From Leptospira sp. (lineage in GTDB: Bacteria; Spirochaetota; Leptospiria; Leptospirales; Leptospiraceae), in the NCBI GenBank assembly GCA_016742255.1, contig JACVCB010000005.1, forward strand, positions 1-64,000: DNA of 64,000 bases. Reading direction: 5' to 3'. The notes beneath the pieces are model-generated. The model was given only the letters and a program-made list of their open reading frames with translations. It did no database searches and was not told the DNA's origin. The stretch's first letter is position 1, and each line of letters starts with the position of its first letter. Shown here in pieces: positions 8,977-18,743 of this stretch. A program made the position numbers and the translations under genes.

Positions 8977-9481
8977 TTTTCACTCCTGGCAACGATTTTC
9001 GAATCCATTCTTTTGTACGAAACAATCTGGATTTTACGGTTCCCTCTTTGATGTTGAGTTCGTTTGCAATTTCATCCATTGATTTACCTGATAAATACAA
9101 ACGTACTGTCTTTTGGTATACTTCTGGGATTTTTAGTAAGGTAGATTCAATCCATTCTTGTTTTAAAATGGAATGATTCTCATCTGATTGGAACAAGTTC
9201 GATTTGTTTTTTTGCAAATATCGTTTTGCTTTTTCTTCTTCTCGCAAACGTTTTTCGTTCATACGTATAGCTTCATTTTTTGCAATCGTGTAAATCCAAG
9301 TGGAAATCTTAGATCTACCATCAAATCCACCTTTTTCGAGGGACTTAAAAACACGGAAATACACTTCCTGAACTACATCCTCGGTGGCATCGTCAAAACG
9401 ATCGATGAGAGTGTCACCGATCGTTTTTAAAACCAAGTATTTGGTTTCTTTGACTACAGATTCGAAGTCAAAATTTGCCAT
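8957..9481 (-). CDS. ECF-type RNA polymerase sigma factor
   Basis: 174 residues. Region 2 spans about residues 25-90 (EDVVQEVYFRVFKSL, KISTWIYTIAKNEAI) and region 4 about 112-165 with the helix-turn-helix DEIANELNIKEGTVKSRLFR. No region 3, hence ECF. It is flanked by a Spy/CpxP-like lipoprotein gene (three bases upstream) and a small membrane protein gene (overlapping downstream), all read leftward, so the three probably form an envelope-stress or metal-sensing switch. Confidence 0.9.
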   Translation of the reverse strand: MANFDFESVVKETKYLVLKTIGDTLIDRFDDATEDVVQEVYFRVFKSLEKGGFDGRSKISTWIYTIAKNEAIRMNEKRLREEEKAKRYLQKNKSNLFQSDENHSILKQEWIESTLLKIPEVYQKTVRLYLSGKSMDEIANELNIKEGTVKSRLFRTKEWIRKSLPGVKNEFQES

Positions 9482-9484
9482 GTT

Positions 9485-9937
9485 TTACTCTTCAGGTGAT
9501 TGGTGACGAGATGCAAATTTTTCTACGAGTTCTGCAAATTTTTCCCTTTGTTCTGGTTTTAAAACTGCATGGAACTCAACAAGTTTTGTTTGGAAAAACT
9601 TACGCATTTCTTGGTGGCGTGTTTCTCTTTCTGCACTCATTTTGTCGAGATACTTGGTATCAATTTTTTCAGAACGAATCTGAGTTGCCAATTCTTTGGC
9701 CCAAGATTCATGTTTTGGTTTCATCTCTTTGTGTTTGGCGATGAGTTCTGCTTTGATACTTTCTAGTTTTGCTTTCTGAGCATCGTCTAAATCTAATTTT
9801 GAAGTGAGTTTAGATGTCACCCATTCGATACGTTTTTCAAAGTCTTTGTGACCACGGCAATTTCCAAAGGCAAACGCCATAACCGATACAAGACCAACTG
9901 TCGTTGTGATTTTGAGGGCTTTTTTAAGAGAGATCAT
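9485..9937 (-). CDS. Spy/CpxP/CnrX-like periplasmic sensor lipoprotein
   Basis: 150 residues. N-terminal signal peptide ending at a lipobox-like AFGNC (C27); the mature part is almost entirely charged alpha-helix with two LxxxQ-type segments (LDDAQKAKL, LKPEQREKF) as in Spy, CpxP and CnrX/ZraP proteins. Those proteins sense envelope stress or metals. As the first gene of an operon with an ECF sigma factor, a sensor role like that of CnrX is the natural inference; the metal or stress is unknown. Confidence 0.75.
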   Translation of the reverse strand: MISLKKALKITTTVGLVSVMAFAFGNCRGHKDFEKRIEWVTSKLTSKLDLDDAQKAKLESIKAELIAKHKEMKPKHESWAKELATQIRSEKIDTKYLDKMSAERETRHQEMRKFFQTKLVEFHAVLKPEQREKFAELVEKFASRHQSPEE

Positions 9938-9991
9938 AAAACCTTCCTTTTTAGTTTTGAGAATATGACCCGGAAGATTTTGAATTGGTTC

Positions 9992-10014
9992 CCTGCTCTA
10001 AAAAAAAGAGCAGG
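9992..10014. terminator. Stem-loop between two minus-strand genes, possible terminator
   Basis: Arms CCTGCTCT (9992-9999) and AGAGCAGG (10007-10014) enclose seven A residues. It lies just after the 10032 gene stop in the minus direction and before the Spy-like gene. The stem is followed by GGAACC rather than a clear U-run on the minus strand, so termination is plausible but not certain. Confidence 0.4.
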
Positions 10015-10031
10015 AAAAATATGGGAAGATT

Positions 10032-10412
10032 TTAGAAGCTTGGGAACGGATCTCCAGTAATATATCCATCTGTTTTCAAATCCTGGCAGGATATAATATT
10101 TGTGATCAAAGATCCAAGTACAAAACCTTTGAATCCAGTAATGTCATCGATGCATTGATCAACATCTGCTTTTACATAATATTTATCTGATTCAATTTTT
10201 GCAATATCGGAAGCGAGTAATGTGATAAGTGAAATCGCAGGTCTTCCTGCCAATAGCGTTGAATTAACCAAATCGGTTTGGATGGCTGCATCCGTGATTC
10301 GACCCGCAGCGACAGAACCTTTTTCCCTATCAATTGTTGCACCAAGTGGATTTAAAACCAAACAGTTGGTGAAAGAAAGTGCGATGGCACCTAAAAGCAA
10401 TTTTTTTAACAT
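10032..10412 (-). CDS. Leptospiral small lipoprotein, function unknown
   Basis: 126 residues. Signal peptide with a lipobox ending FTNC (C17). The mature protein contains ITDAAIQTDLVNSTLLAG and two further cysteines (C91, C111). It resembles the TIGR04452-type lipoproteins repeatedly found in Leptospira, an assignment from memory. No enzyme motif. Probably its own transcription unit. Confidence 0.65.
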   Translation of the reverse strand: MLKKLLLGAIALSFTNCLVLNPLGATIDREKGSVAAGRITDAAIQTDLVNSTLLAGRPAISLITLLASDIAKIESDKYYVKADVDQCIDDITGFKGFVLGSLITNIISCQDLKTDGYITGDPFPSF

Positions 10413-10503
10413 ATTGAATCCTTTTACGATTGTTTGTTCTCATTTGAAAATCTAGCTTTCGAATATCAAGAAAAAACTAATCGAATTGATAATTTAACAG
10501 CTA

Positions 10504-11184
10504 TCAATCGCCAACAATGAATGTTGTTAGATACCACTGCCCATTCTTTTTTTCGAAAAAAGCTCTGTAGTCGAGAGGACTACGGATGAATCGATCACAA
10601 ACAAATCCGGCTTTTCCCTGAGGTGTACAAATCTTTTTCCAATTACAATTACTTTCCTTTTCCAGTCTCCTTCCATCCAAATCATCAGCCTCTGACTTAA
10701 CAATTTGGTAACTGAGTTGGGCAATCACCTTTGATTCTTTTGATGCATCCTCTCTTACATTTACATTTTTACCAATGATGAGATAATGCGAAAAGGGATC
10801 ATAATCACTTGGGAATGTTTCAAAAAAATAAGGAGCTACCATTTGGCCTTCCGCATTTTGACGTAAACCTAACTGGATCGTATCGTTCATTAAATTCCAA
10901 AAATCAGAATCATTCGGTTTTTCTGTCAGTTGGAATGATTTTAAAAATTCTTTTTTGCCAGTTTCTGGACCAAACGTAAAATGGATGTCTTTGTCCAAAA
11001 AAGATTCTAAGGATTTTCGATCTTTTGATTTTAAGGTTTTTAAAAATTTGACTTTGAATTCCGAAAAACTTTTGTCTTTCGATGAATGGTCGATAGGTGA
11101 CAAAACCTTCGTAACAAAAGGTTCACATGGCAAAAGGACCATAGGAGAAAGGAAAAGAAGGGAAATAGAAATGTACTTCAACAT
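10504..11184 (-). CDS. Secreted SH3b-domain protein
   Basis: 226 residues. Hydrophobic N-terminal export signal (about 1-20) with a cysteine at position 20 that could be lipidated. An SH3b segment (VNVREDASKESKVIAQL) starts near residue 134, a fold that often binds cell wall or peptides. The N-terminal part (SFLKTLKSKDRKSLESFL region) looks like a lumicin/NTF2-type 'DUF' often paired with SH3 in leptospiral lipoproteins, an uncertain reading. Confidence 0.65.
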   Translation of the reverse strand: MLKYISISLLFLSPMVLLPCEPFVTKVLSPIDHSSKDKSFSEFKVKFLKTLKSKDRKSLESFLDKDIHFTFGPETGKKEFLKSFQLTEKPNDSDFWNLMNDTIQLGLRQNAEGQMVAPYFFETFPSDYDPFSHYLIIGKNVNVREDASKESKVIAQLSYQIVKSEADDLDGRRLEKESNCNWKKICTPQGKAGFVCDRFIRSPLDYRAFFEKKNGQWYLTTFIVGD

Positions 11185-11221
11185 ATACTTGGCAATAAAT
11201 TTACTAGATTGAGTCGAAGAA

Positions 11222-11569
11222 TCAATTCTTTTTCGTAACGGATTGGTAGGAATTACATTGTTTAGAAAGACCCAAATTGTCTCGAATTTCTTCTAATGTA
11301 CGTTTTTTGCGTTTTAACTCACACACTTTCAAAAACAATTCTTGGTATTCTTTATCCAATTTTTCGCCTTCTTCATCTTCTTCAGTGAGAACAAGTTTTG
11401 CAATTTCAGGACAACTCCGTTCTGAATCCGGTAAAAGTTGATAAATCGTTTTGACTGTTTCTTCTTTCTGTTTGCAAGTCACTTCCAAATTTGTCTTTTC
11501 AATACCAAATAGAAAGATGGAAAAAAATGGAAGGCTAAAGTAAAAAAATAAGAATGTGAATTTCTTCAT
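11222..11569 (-). CDS. Secreted hypothetical protein
   Basis: 115 residues from the ATG at 11569 (MKKFTFLFFYF), which starts a good signal peptide; a TTG at 11593 would add eight residues in front and is less likely. The mature part is charged and helical with three cysteines. No family recognised. It is divergent from aspA, 71 bases apart. Confidence 0.55.
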   Translation of the reverse strand: MKKFTFLFFYFSLPFFSIFLFGIEKTNLEVTCKQKEETVKTIYQLLPDSERSCPEIAKLVLTEEDEEGEKLDKEYQELFLKVCELKRKKRTLEEIRDNLGLSKQCNSYQSVTKKN

Positions 11570-11640
11570 GCAGAACATAAATCTTCTTCCCAATTCTTTT
11601 TGGTCTAGTATCTTTCGTTCTCAATTGGAGAAATTCTGAA

Positions 11641-13047
11641 ATGACAGAAACAAATTTTCGGATGGAACATGACCTGCTTGGCGAAAGAGAAATTCCTAAG
11701 CATGTTTATTGGGGGATTCACACTTTAAGGGCACTCGAAAATTATCCCATTACGGGAAAGTCCATTGGCACGTATCCTGATTTAGTGTGTGCCCTCGCCC
11801 ATATCAAAAAAGCGTCTGCATTGGCAAATCTACAATTAGGACTACTCCCTTCCGAAAAATCAAAATGGATTGTGGAAGCTTGTGATCAAATTTTAAATGG
11901 CAAATTCCATTCTGAGTTTGTAGTGGATGTCATCCAAGGTGGTGCAGGCACTTCCACAAATATGAATGCCAACGAAGTGATCACAAACATTGCTTTAGAA
12001 TTAGCAGGCCATCCCAAGGGTGATTATACATTTCTCCACCCACTCAATGATGTCAATATGTCACAAAGTACGAATGATGTTTATCCTTCTTCTATCAAAT
12101 TGGCTGCTGTGTTTTCTATCATCGGATTACTTTCTGCCCTAGAAAGTTTACAGGTTTCGTTTCGAAAAAAATCAGATGAATTCAAAGATATATTAAAAAT
12201 TGGAAGAACTCAGTTACAAGATGCAGTGCCAATGACCTTAGGCCAAGAATTCTCAACATACGATGTAATGTTAGGTGAAGACATTTCCCGATTAAAAGAA
12301 GCAACTTCCCTCATAGGTGAAATTAATTTAGGAGCAACTGCAATCGGCACAGGAATCAATACTGACATTCGTTATTCGAAAATCGTAACTGAAATCCTGG
12401 CAAAACAAACGGGGTTTGATTTAAATGCAGCTCCAAATTTGATAGAAGCAACACAAGACACAGGTGCTTTTGTCCAATTATCTGGAGTATTAAAACGAAT
12501 CGCTACCAAACTGTCAAAAGTATGTAACGATTTACGATTACTCTCGAGTGGCCCACAAGGTGGATTTAATGAAATCAATTTACCAGCAAAGGCTGCGGGT
12601 TCCTCCATCATGCCAGGCAAAGTGAATCCTATCATCCCGGAAGTGGTGAATCAAATTGCTTATGAAGTGATTGGAAATGATATCACAATCACTATGGCAG
12701 CAGAAGCAGGACAATTACAATTGAATGCATTTGAGCCAATCATTGCTCATAGTTTATTCAAAAGTATCGAGCACCTAACGGCCGGTTGTAAAACTTTGGA
12801 AACTAATTGTGTTTCAGGAATCACTGCAAACCGAAAAGTTCTTGAATCCAGAGTCAAAACATCAGCAGGTCTTGCGACTGCTCTCAATCCATACATTGGG
12901 TATGAAAATGCAACCTTAGTCGCCAAACGAGCTCTTGCCGAAAATCGATCTGTGGAATCCATAGTCCTTGAACTTGGATTCTTGGAAGAAACAAAACTAA
13001 AAGAAATACTTAGACCAGATGTTTTAACCTCTCCACATACCTTATAA
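11641..13047 (+). CDS. aspA: Aspartate ammonia-lyase
   Basis: 468 residues; deaminates aspartate to fumarate plus ammonia. Fumarase/aspartase superfamily signature GSSIMPGKVNP at 320-330, substrate loops GTSTNMNANEV (103-113) and SQSTND (141-146). The GTSTNMNANEV form and the overall sequence fit AspA better than class II fumarase, which normally reads GSGTQTNMN. Probably single gene. A related fumarase activity cannot be excluded without testing. Confidence 0.88.
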   Translation: MTETNFRMEHDLLGEREIPKHVYWGIHTLRALENYPITGKSIGTYPDLVCALAHIKKASALANLQLGLLPSEKSKWIVEACDQILNGKFHSEFVVDVIQGGAGTSTNMNANEVITNIALELAGHPKGDYTFLHPLNDVNMSQSTNDVYPSSIKLAAVFSIIGLLSALESLQVSFRKKSDEFKDILKIGRTQLQDAVPMTLGQEFSTYDVMLGEDISRLKEATSLIGEINLGATAIGTGINTDIRYSKIVTEILAKQTGFDLNAAPNLIEATQDTGAFVQLSGVLKRIATKLSKVCNDLRLLSSGPQGGFNEINLPAKAAGSSIMPGKVNPIIPEVVNQIAYEVIGNDITITMAAEAGQLQLNAFEPIIAHSLFKSIEHLTAGCKTLETNCVSGITANRKVLESRVKTSAGLATALNPYIGYENATLVAKRALAENRSVESIVLELGFLEETKLKEILRPDVLTSPHTL

Positions 13048-13121
13048 AGAGAGGATGTTTCATTTTATTGGTTGCTTCTTTTCCAGAAATCGATAGTTTC
13101 TGAGAGAAGTTTTCCAGAATC

Positions 13122-13508
13122 ATGAGCCAAATTTCAAAAGTATTTTTGATCGAAGATGATGTTGTTACTACTTTTCTCATCAAAACTCTTATGGAAAAAC
13201 TTTCCTTTGCTTCTGAAATTTTCACTTACCCGAATGGATCGGAAGCACTCACTGCCTTAAAGTCCACGGAACATCTTCCTGAACTTTTGTTTTTAGATTT
13301 GAATATGCCGATCATGGATGGTTGGCAGTTTTTGGAGACAGTCCAAACGATCACACCCATTTCTCAAATCCCGATTTACATTCTCACATCCTCCATAGAT
13401 CCTTCCGACCAATCCAAAAGTTTGTCCTTTCCCAATGTGAAAGGTTACCTTGTAAAACCACTCGACCCAAAAGACCTACACCATATCCAGACTTCCAAAA
13501 TTCAGTAA
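13122..13508 (+). CDS. Single-domain response regulator (CheY-like)
   Basis: 128 residues, receiver domain only. Acidic pocket E11-D12-D13, phospho-acceptor D59 (FLDLNMP), switch residue S90 and K112 (YLVKPLD) are all in place. No output domain, so it likely acts by protein-protein contact. No kinase is adjacent. Upstream gap of 74 bases after aspA. Confidence 0.9.
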   Translation: MSQISKVFLIEDDVVTTFLIKTLMEKLSFASEIFTYPNGSEALTALKSTEHLPELLFLDLNMPIMDGWQFLETVQTITPISQIPIYILTSSIDPSDQSKSLSFPNVKGYLVKPLDPKDLHHIQTSKIQ

Positions 13509-13559
13509 GAGACATAATTTTTTACTTCAGTTTTCTAGAATCTGACCGAAAGGAATGAT

Positions 13560-14186
13560 GTGAAACTCACTGATATCCCTTCTGTTTCTTCTGTCTTAGG
13601 CAGAATGGAATCTTTGTCCCAAATGGCAAAGAACCCTAGTGCCCTTGTCTCCTTCCCTGATCTGTTAGAAAAGGAATGGAACAAACAAAATGGGGCAAAA
13701 CAAACGAGTGAAACAAATCCCATCCCGAACGACTCCATCCAACTTCCTTTCCCTGATACAGCGAAATCCTTAGCACCTGCTCTTTCACGAGGGCCCAAAC
13801 AAACAGAGGATCTCATTGGTACAATCGAATCCATAGCCGAAGCACAAGGGATGGATCCAAATTTAGTAAAGGCAATGGTGAAGGCAGAATCTGGATTTAA
13901 AACGAAGGCGGTTTCTCCCAAAGGTGCAATGGGCCTCATGCAACTAATGCCCGAGACTGCAGAAAGTTTGGGTGTGAAGGACCCTTTTGATCCCGAAGAA
14001 AACATCACTGGTGGTGTAAAATTCTTAAAAGGTCTGATGAAAGAATTTAAGGATCCAGAAAAGGCAATTGCTGCTTACAATGCAGGTCCTGGTGCTGTGA
14101 AACGATACAAAGGTATACCACCATATGAGGAAACAAAACAATATGTTTCCAAAGTGAAACGTTTTTATAAAGACTTTAGTTCTTAA
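13560..14186 (+). CDS. Lytic transglycosylase (SLT domain)
   Basis: 208 residues. C-terminal half is a Slt70-type lysozyme-like domain: catalytic E110 in KAESGF, followed by GAMGLMQLMPETA and later AAYNAGPGAV. The N-terminal 85 residues are low-complexity and hydrophilic with no signal peptide, as in flagellum-associated or cytoplasmic-spanning muramidases. GTG start just after AAGGAATGAT. It cleaves peptidoglycan; the export route is unclear. Confidence 0.85.
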   Translation: MKLTDIPSVSSVLGRMESLSQMAKNPSALVSFPDLLEKEWNKQNGAKQTSETNPIPNDSIQLPFPDTAKSLAPALSRGPKQTEDLIGTIESIAEAQGMDPNLVKAMVKAESGFKTKAVSPKGAMGLMQLMPETAESLGVKDPFDPEENITGGVKFLKGLMKEFKDPEKAIAAYNAGPGAVKRYKGIPPYEETKQYVSKVKRFYKDFSS

Positions 14187-14195
14187 TCTAAAGTT

Positions 14196-15527
14196 TTAGT
14201 AAAAACTCAAATAACCAAACTTTTTTTGTAATCCAGCAGTATATTCATCAAACGGGCGCTTTGCGGGAACATTGGCCCACGATTCTTCAATCTTCTTAGA
14301 GATAAAACTTAGATTTTTTTCATTTTTAATTTTATCGAAGGTGATTTTTTGGATGAGGACATCGTCTTCACTCAATGGAACAATGCCAACCGACCGATTC
14401 GATCTTCGAAACAAACCAGATTTTTGTACCAATTGGATGTCTTGGTTCCATATCCCTTCTACATATAAAAAGGATTTATCAGGTATCACTGTTTCTTTTA
14501 AATATTTTGTTTTGGTTCCTGTTTGGAAATACAAAGCAAAGGAAAACTCTTTTGGTAAATAAATAGGATCGGATTTTAGAACAAGTGCCTGCCCAAATGA
14601 TTTGGTTAAATTTTTAGTTTGAGTGTCCCACGGTTCTTTGGCAGTTGAACGTAAATCCTTAAAGATAAAATACACGGAAACAAGAATGGAAATGCCTAAC
14701 ACAACAGAGGCTGTGATTGTATTCAGTTCTTTTTCTGTTTTTAATAATATATGTCCAATCCCTATGGTTACCATGGGAAGTAATATCATCAGAGCTATTT
14801 GGTACCAAGTTTTGAAAAGAAAACTGATCGATTTTTCACCAAAAAAATTGGAGTAAGAGAAAAAGATAAGTGAGATAACAAAAAAAGCTAAGTATCCAAG
14901 TAAAAATAAAAACGGAACATTTTTCTTCTTATAAAAAACTGATGTTTTTTGTGCTGCTTTTCTCGATCCACGAATCCCTGTGAAGATCACGAAGAATGTG
15001 AAACCCAAGTAGAACATGATAAAACTAGAGAAAAAGGCAAGAAGAGTGAACGTTGGGAAAATGAGTAAGTCTGTCATCTTTTCCAAACGAAATGTCAAAA
15101 AAACTAGTAACAAAAATACCAAACAAAGTGTCTCTGTGAAATAGGAAGTTGGGAATCCGTAAGAAAATGGCAAAAAGGCAGCAAGATAAACCACAAAATA
15201 GTGATTTCGTTTCCATTCTACATTTCTGAGTAACAACAAAAAAAGATGTAAAAACAAACTATAAAATAAACCAGCTAACGCAATGAAGGATGGAATGTAA
15301 TTGCTACCAAAGATTTTTTTCCATGTGACTACAAACCAGAATGCAAGTGGTTCTCTTGCAGAAATGAGCCCCCCCTCCTCCGTTGCAGCTTTGGCATTTG
15401 CCAAAAATTCCCATTCTGTTTCTGTTGTGGGGAATGGTCTAAAATATGAGAACAACGCATAACCCAAACTTAAGAGTAAGATGCTAAAAATGAATGGAAT
15501 TGGTGAAAAAGGTTTAGGTTCGCGCAT
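14196..15527 (-). CDS. Polytopic membrane protein, possible GT-C glycosyltransferase
   Basis: 443 residues with about ten hydrophobic segments in the first 300 residues and a soluble C-terminal tail of about 130. An acidic first loop (TETEWEFLANA) after helix 1 and the general shape resemble GT-C type membrane glycosyltransferases that use polyprenyl-phosphate sugars, but no family motif is decisive. Ends nine bases from the transglycosylase stop (convergent). Confidence 0.55.
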   Translation of the reverse strand: MREPKPFSPIPFIFSILLLSLGYALFSYFRPFPTTETEWEFLANAKAATEEGGLISAREPLAFWFVVTWKKIFGSNYIPSFIALAGLFYSLFLHLFLLLLRNVEWKRNHYFVVYLAAFLPFSYGFPTSYFTETLCLVFLLLVFLTFRLEKMTDLLIFPTFTLLAFFSSFIMFYLGFTFFVIFTGIRGSRKAAQKTSVFYKKKNVPFLFLLGYLAFFVISLIFFSYSNFFGEKSISFLFKTWYQIALMILLPMVTIGIGHILLKTEKELNTITASVVLGISILVSVYFIFKDLRSTAKEPWDTQTKNLTKSFGQALVLKSDPIYLPKEFSFALYFQTGTKTKYLKETVIPDKSFLYVEGIWNQDIQLVQKSGLFRRSNRSVGIVPLSEDDVLIQKITFDKIKNEKNLSFISKKIEESWANVPAKRPFDEYTAGLQKKFGYLSFY

Positions 15528-15628
15528 CTTGGAAAAGGCTTAAATTGCCTAGTCCTGTATAAATTTTTAGGTGAAAATATTCCAGAAGATTTTCAATTAT
15601 ACATAGAAATTATAAAACGAGGCAAAGA

Positions 15629-17647
15629 ATGTCCGCCGAAAAAAAAGATTACCTTCTCGTTGACGAGAATGGACAGGGAAAACCTGACAAACCATGGATT
15701 TTTAGGACCTATGCAGGGCACACCAACGCAAAAGCCTCCAATGAGTTGTACAGAAAGAACCTTTCTAAAGGCCAAACAGGGCTTTCCATTGCATTTGATC
15801 TACCCACTCAGTGTGGTTATAGCTCCGACCACGAAGTCTCAAGGCCTGAAATCGGAAAAGTGGGAGTTCCTATCAACTCACTTGAAGATTTCCGCATTTT
15901 ATTTGACCAGATCCCAATCGAAGAGATGAACACATCGATGACCATCAATGGAACTTCTATGTGGTTATTGTCGCTTTATGTGGCACTTGCGGAAGAACGT
16001 GGAGTTCCCCTCGAAAAACTAAACGGGACCACTCAAAACGATCTCATCAAAGAATACCTGGCTCGCGGAACTTATATTTATCCACCAAAAGACTCGATGA
16101 AAATCATCGTGGATATGTATGAATATTGTCTGCACAATATTCCAAAGTGGAACCCCTCTAACATCTGTTCTTATCACTTACAAGAAGCGGGTGCAACACC
16201 TGTACAAGAACTTTCCTTTGCTCTTGCAACAGCGATTGCTGTGTTAGATGCCATCAAAGAAAGAAACTGTTTCACAGAAGATGAATTCGAACAGTGTGTG
16301 GGAAGGATTTCCTTCTTTGTCAACGCTGGGATTCGTTTTGTAGAAGAGATGTGCAAAATGCGTGCGTTCACAGAAATGTGGGAAGAAATCACGAAAGAAC
16401 GTTACGGTGTCAAAAATGCAAAGTACAGAGTGTTCCGTTATGGAGTACAAGTAAATTCACTTGGTCTCACAGAAGAACAACCAGAAAACAATGCATGGAG
16501 AATCCTCATTGAAGCATTGGGTGTAACGTTATCTCGTAATGCAAGATGCCGTGCTTTACAATTACCAGCATGGAATGAAGCACTTTCGCTTCCAAGACCT
16601 TGGGACCAACAATGGTCACTTCGTTTGCAACAAGTATTAGCATATGAAACCGACCTTTTAGAATACCCAGATATTTTTGAAGGATCAAAAGTCATTGAAT
16701 CAAAAGTAAAAGCCCTGAAAGAACAAGCCAAATTGGAAATCCAAAAAATTCTCGATATGGGTGGAGCTCTTGTTGCCATCGAAAACGGTTATATGAAATC
16801 ACAACTCGTGAAATCACAAACCGAAAGGCTTTCCAAAATCAATTCCAATGAACTTGTGATTGTTGGTAAAAACAAATGGACTGACGGGATCAAATCACCA
16901 CTTATGACTGACTCTGACGGTGGTATTTTCAAAGTTGATCCTAAATCCGCTGAACAAACATTAGGTGTATTAGCAGAAGCAAAAACACGTCGGAATGCAG
17001 AACTTGCTAAAAAATCTTTAGAGGAACTCAAACAAGCTGCAAAAGATGGAAAAAATCTTATGCCATACTCCATTGCATGTGCAAAAGCACTTGTGACAAC
17101 AGGAGAATGGGCAGACGCTCTTCGCGAAGTGTATGGCGAATATAACCCACCAACAGGTGTAGATGGCCAAAAACTCTTCCTCTCTGATGATAAAGTAGCA
17201 ACTGTTCGTGGGAAAGTGGAAGCCTTCACAAAAGCCCATGGCCATAGACCAAAAATTGTTGTAGGAAAACCGGGACTTGATGGTCACTCCAATGGTGCTG
17301 AGATGATTGCAGTATCAGCAAAACACAGTGGGTTTGATGTGATTTATTCCGGAATCCGACTTTCTCCAGAGGAAATCGTACAATCTGCGGTGGAAGAAAA
17401 TGCAAATGTGATTGGACTTTCCATTCTTTCTGGTTCCCATAAAGAAATCGCAAAACAACTATTTGATGAACTTGCTCACTACAAAGCAAACATTCCGGTT
17501 GTGATTGGTGGGATCATCCCAGAATCCGATTTTGAAGAACTGAAAAAAATGGGAATCCGTGAAATCTTTACTCCAAAGGATTATGATTTGATGTCGATCA
17601 TGAACAAAATCATCGATATCATTTCGGTTGAACCAGCCCTCGTTTAA
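15629..17647 (+). CDS. ecm: Ethylmalonyl-CoA mutase (MeaA type)
   Basis: 672 residues; B12-dependent isomerisation of ethylmalonyl-CoA to methylsuccinyl-CoA. The N-terminal part is the mutase TIM barrel (RTYAGH, SIAFDLPTQCGYSSDHE, TSMTINGTS, WNPSNICSYHLQEAGATPVQEL); the C-terminal cobalamin domain has D551-x-H553-x-x-G556 with H553 as the cobalt ligand. The single-chain layout and the FDLPTQ/TSMTINGT motifs match Ecm/MeaA more closely than methylmalonyl-CoA mutase, from memory of the family. GAGG precedes the ATG. The MeaB chaperone follows. Confidence 0.9.
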   Translation: MSAEKKDYLLVDENGQGKPDKPWIFRTYAGHTNAKASNELYRKNLSKGQTGLSIAFDLPTQCGYSSDHEVSRPEIGKVGVPINSLEDFRILFDQIPIEEMNTSMTINGTSMWLLSLYVALAEERGVPLEKLNGTTQNDLIKEYLARGTYIYPPKDSMKIIVDMYEYCLHNIPKWNPSNICSYHLQEAGATPVQELSFALATAIAVLDAIKERNCFTEDEFEQCVGRISFFVNAGIRFVEEMCKMRAFTEMWEEITKERYGVKNAKYRVFRYGVQVNSLGLTEEQPENNAWRILIEALGVTLSRNARCRALQLPAWNEALSLPRPWDQQWSLRLQQVLAYETDLLEYPDIFEGSKVIESKVKALKEQAKLEIQKILDMGGALVAIENGYMKSQLVKSQTERLSKINSNELVIVGKNKWTDGIKSPLMTDSDGGIFKVDPKSAEQTLGVLAEAKTRRNAELAKKSLEELKQAAKDGKNLMPYSIACAKALVTTGEWADALREVYGEYNPPTGVDGQKLFLSDDKVATVRGKVEAFTKAHGHRPKIVVGKPGLDGHSNGAEMIAVSAKHSGFDVIYSGIRLSPEEIVQSAVEENANVIGLSILSGSHKEIAKQLFDELAHYKANIPVVIGGIIPESDFEELKKMGIREIFTPKDYDLMSIMNKIIDIISVEPALV

Positions 17648-17726
17648 ACACGAGATCCAACTGCCTCCACTACACTTCGATATGAATGTTAGTGGAGGTT
17701 TCACCTCGAATTTAACTCATTTTACA

Positions 17727-18743
17727 ATGGCACACTCTTTGATGGATTCCACAGAAACACTATCGCAATTGGTTTCAGAAGCACTTCTTGGTGAGAAGTT
17801 TCCCATTGCTAAAATCATCTCCAAAATTGAAACAGAAAACAATCTAAGATTTCGAGAAAGTTTGTTCAACGAAATCCAATCGCAAAAACCAAATGCCAAA
17901 GAAGGTCTCACCATCGGAATCACAGGCACCCCTGGTGCTGGCAAATCATCGTTACTCGGAGAACTTTGTCGTTTGTTCCTGGACTTTGCACCAAACAAAA
18001 AAATGGCAATTGTGGCAATTGACCCCTCTTCCAATATCAGTGGTGGGTCGATACTTGGAGACCGAACAAGAGTCACTCTTCCCAGAAGGGACACGAGGAT
18101 TTATTTTCGATCACAACCTTCTCAACTTGAATTAGGTGGACTCAATCCCTATACCTATCATGTAATCCGTTTTTTAAGAAAGATATTTGATTATGTATTC
18201 ATTGAAACAGTTGGTATTGGTCAAAATGAAATTTCAGTATCACTCATTTCCGATATTTCATTTCTCGTGATGCAACCTTTGGGTGGTGACCAAGTACAGT
18301 TTATGAAGTCTGGGATTATGGAAGTTCCAGAAGCTTTTATCATCAACAAATGTGATGAAGAATCTCTCGCCAATTCAAGTTATTATATGTTAGAGTCAAC
18401 ACTTGAATTTATCAAAGACATTCTCCCTGACCAGTCACTTCCACCTATTTTTAAAACATCCGTTGTCAAAAAGAAAGGGATCGAAGAACTATTAAATTTT
18501 ATTCTCACATATCCGAAACGGAAAGATAAAAATATAGAAACCATAACGCAACTTATGCAGTGGATTCGAAATGAATATGGTCGATTTGGAATTGGAATTT
18601 GGAAAAAAATTGAATCTAACACATGGAATCAAGCAGTCAGACTCAATTCTTTAGGTGGCATTCATAAGCTCAATTATGAATCAGAGGAAACAAAATTTCT
18701 GTCTCTCATTCAAAACAACATAGTTCAAAACAACAAAAATTAA
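17727..18743 (+). CDS. meaB: MeaB/ArgK-family GTPase for the B12 mutase
   Basis: 338 residues from the ATG at 17727. G3E GTPase that protects and reloads the adenosylcobalamin mutase. Walker A GTPGAGKS at 67-74; GTPase elements AIDPSS, ETVGIGQNE and NKCDEES follow. A start at 17628 would extend into the mutase gene; 17727 gives the usual family length but has no clear Shine-Dalgarno sequence. The adjacent mutase is the expected client. Confidence 0.88.
   Translation: MAHSLMDSTETLSQLVSEALLGEKFPIAKIISKIETENNLRFRESLFNEIQSQKPNAKEGLTIGITGTPGAGKSSLLGELCRLFLDFAPNKKMAIVAIDPSSNISGGSILGDRTRVTLPRRDTRIYFRSQPSQLELGGLNPYTYHVIRFLRKIFDYVFIETVGIGQNEISVSLISDISFLVMQPLGGDQVQFMKSGIMEVPEAFIINKCDEESLANSSYYMLESTLEFIKDILPDQSLPPIFKTSVVKKKGIEELLNFILTYPKRKDKNIETITQLMQWIRNEYGRFGIGIWKKIESNTWNQAVRLNSLGGIHKLNYESEETKFLSLIQNNIVQNNKN

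Noticed and set aside
17628..17726. MeaB start inside the mutase gene
   Set aside because: Would add 33 unrelated residues; family length and character begin at 17727.
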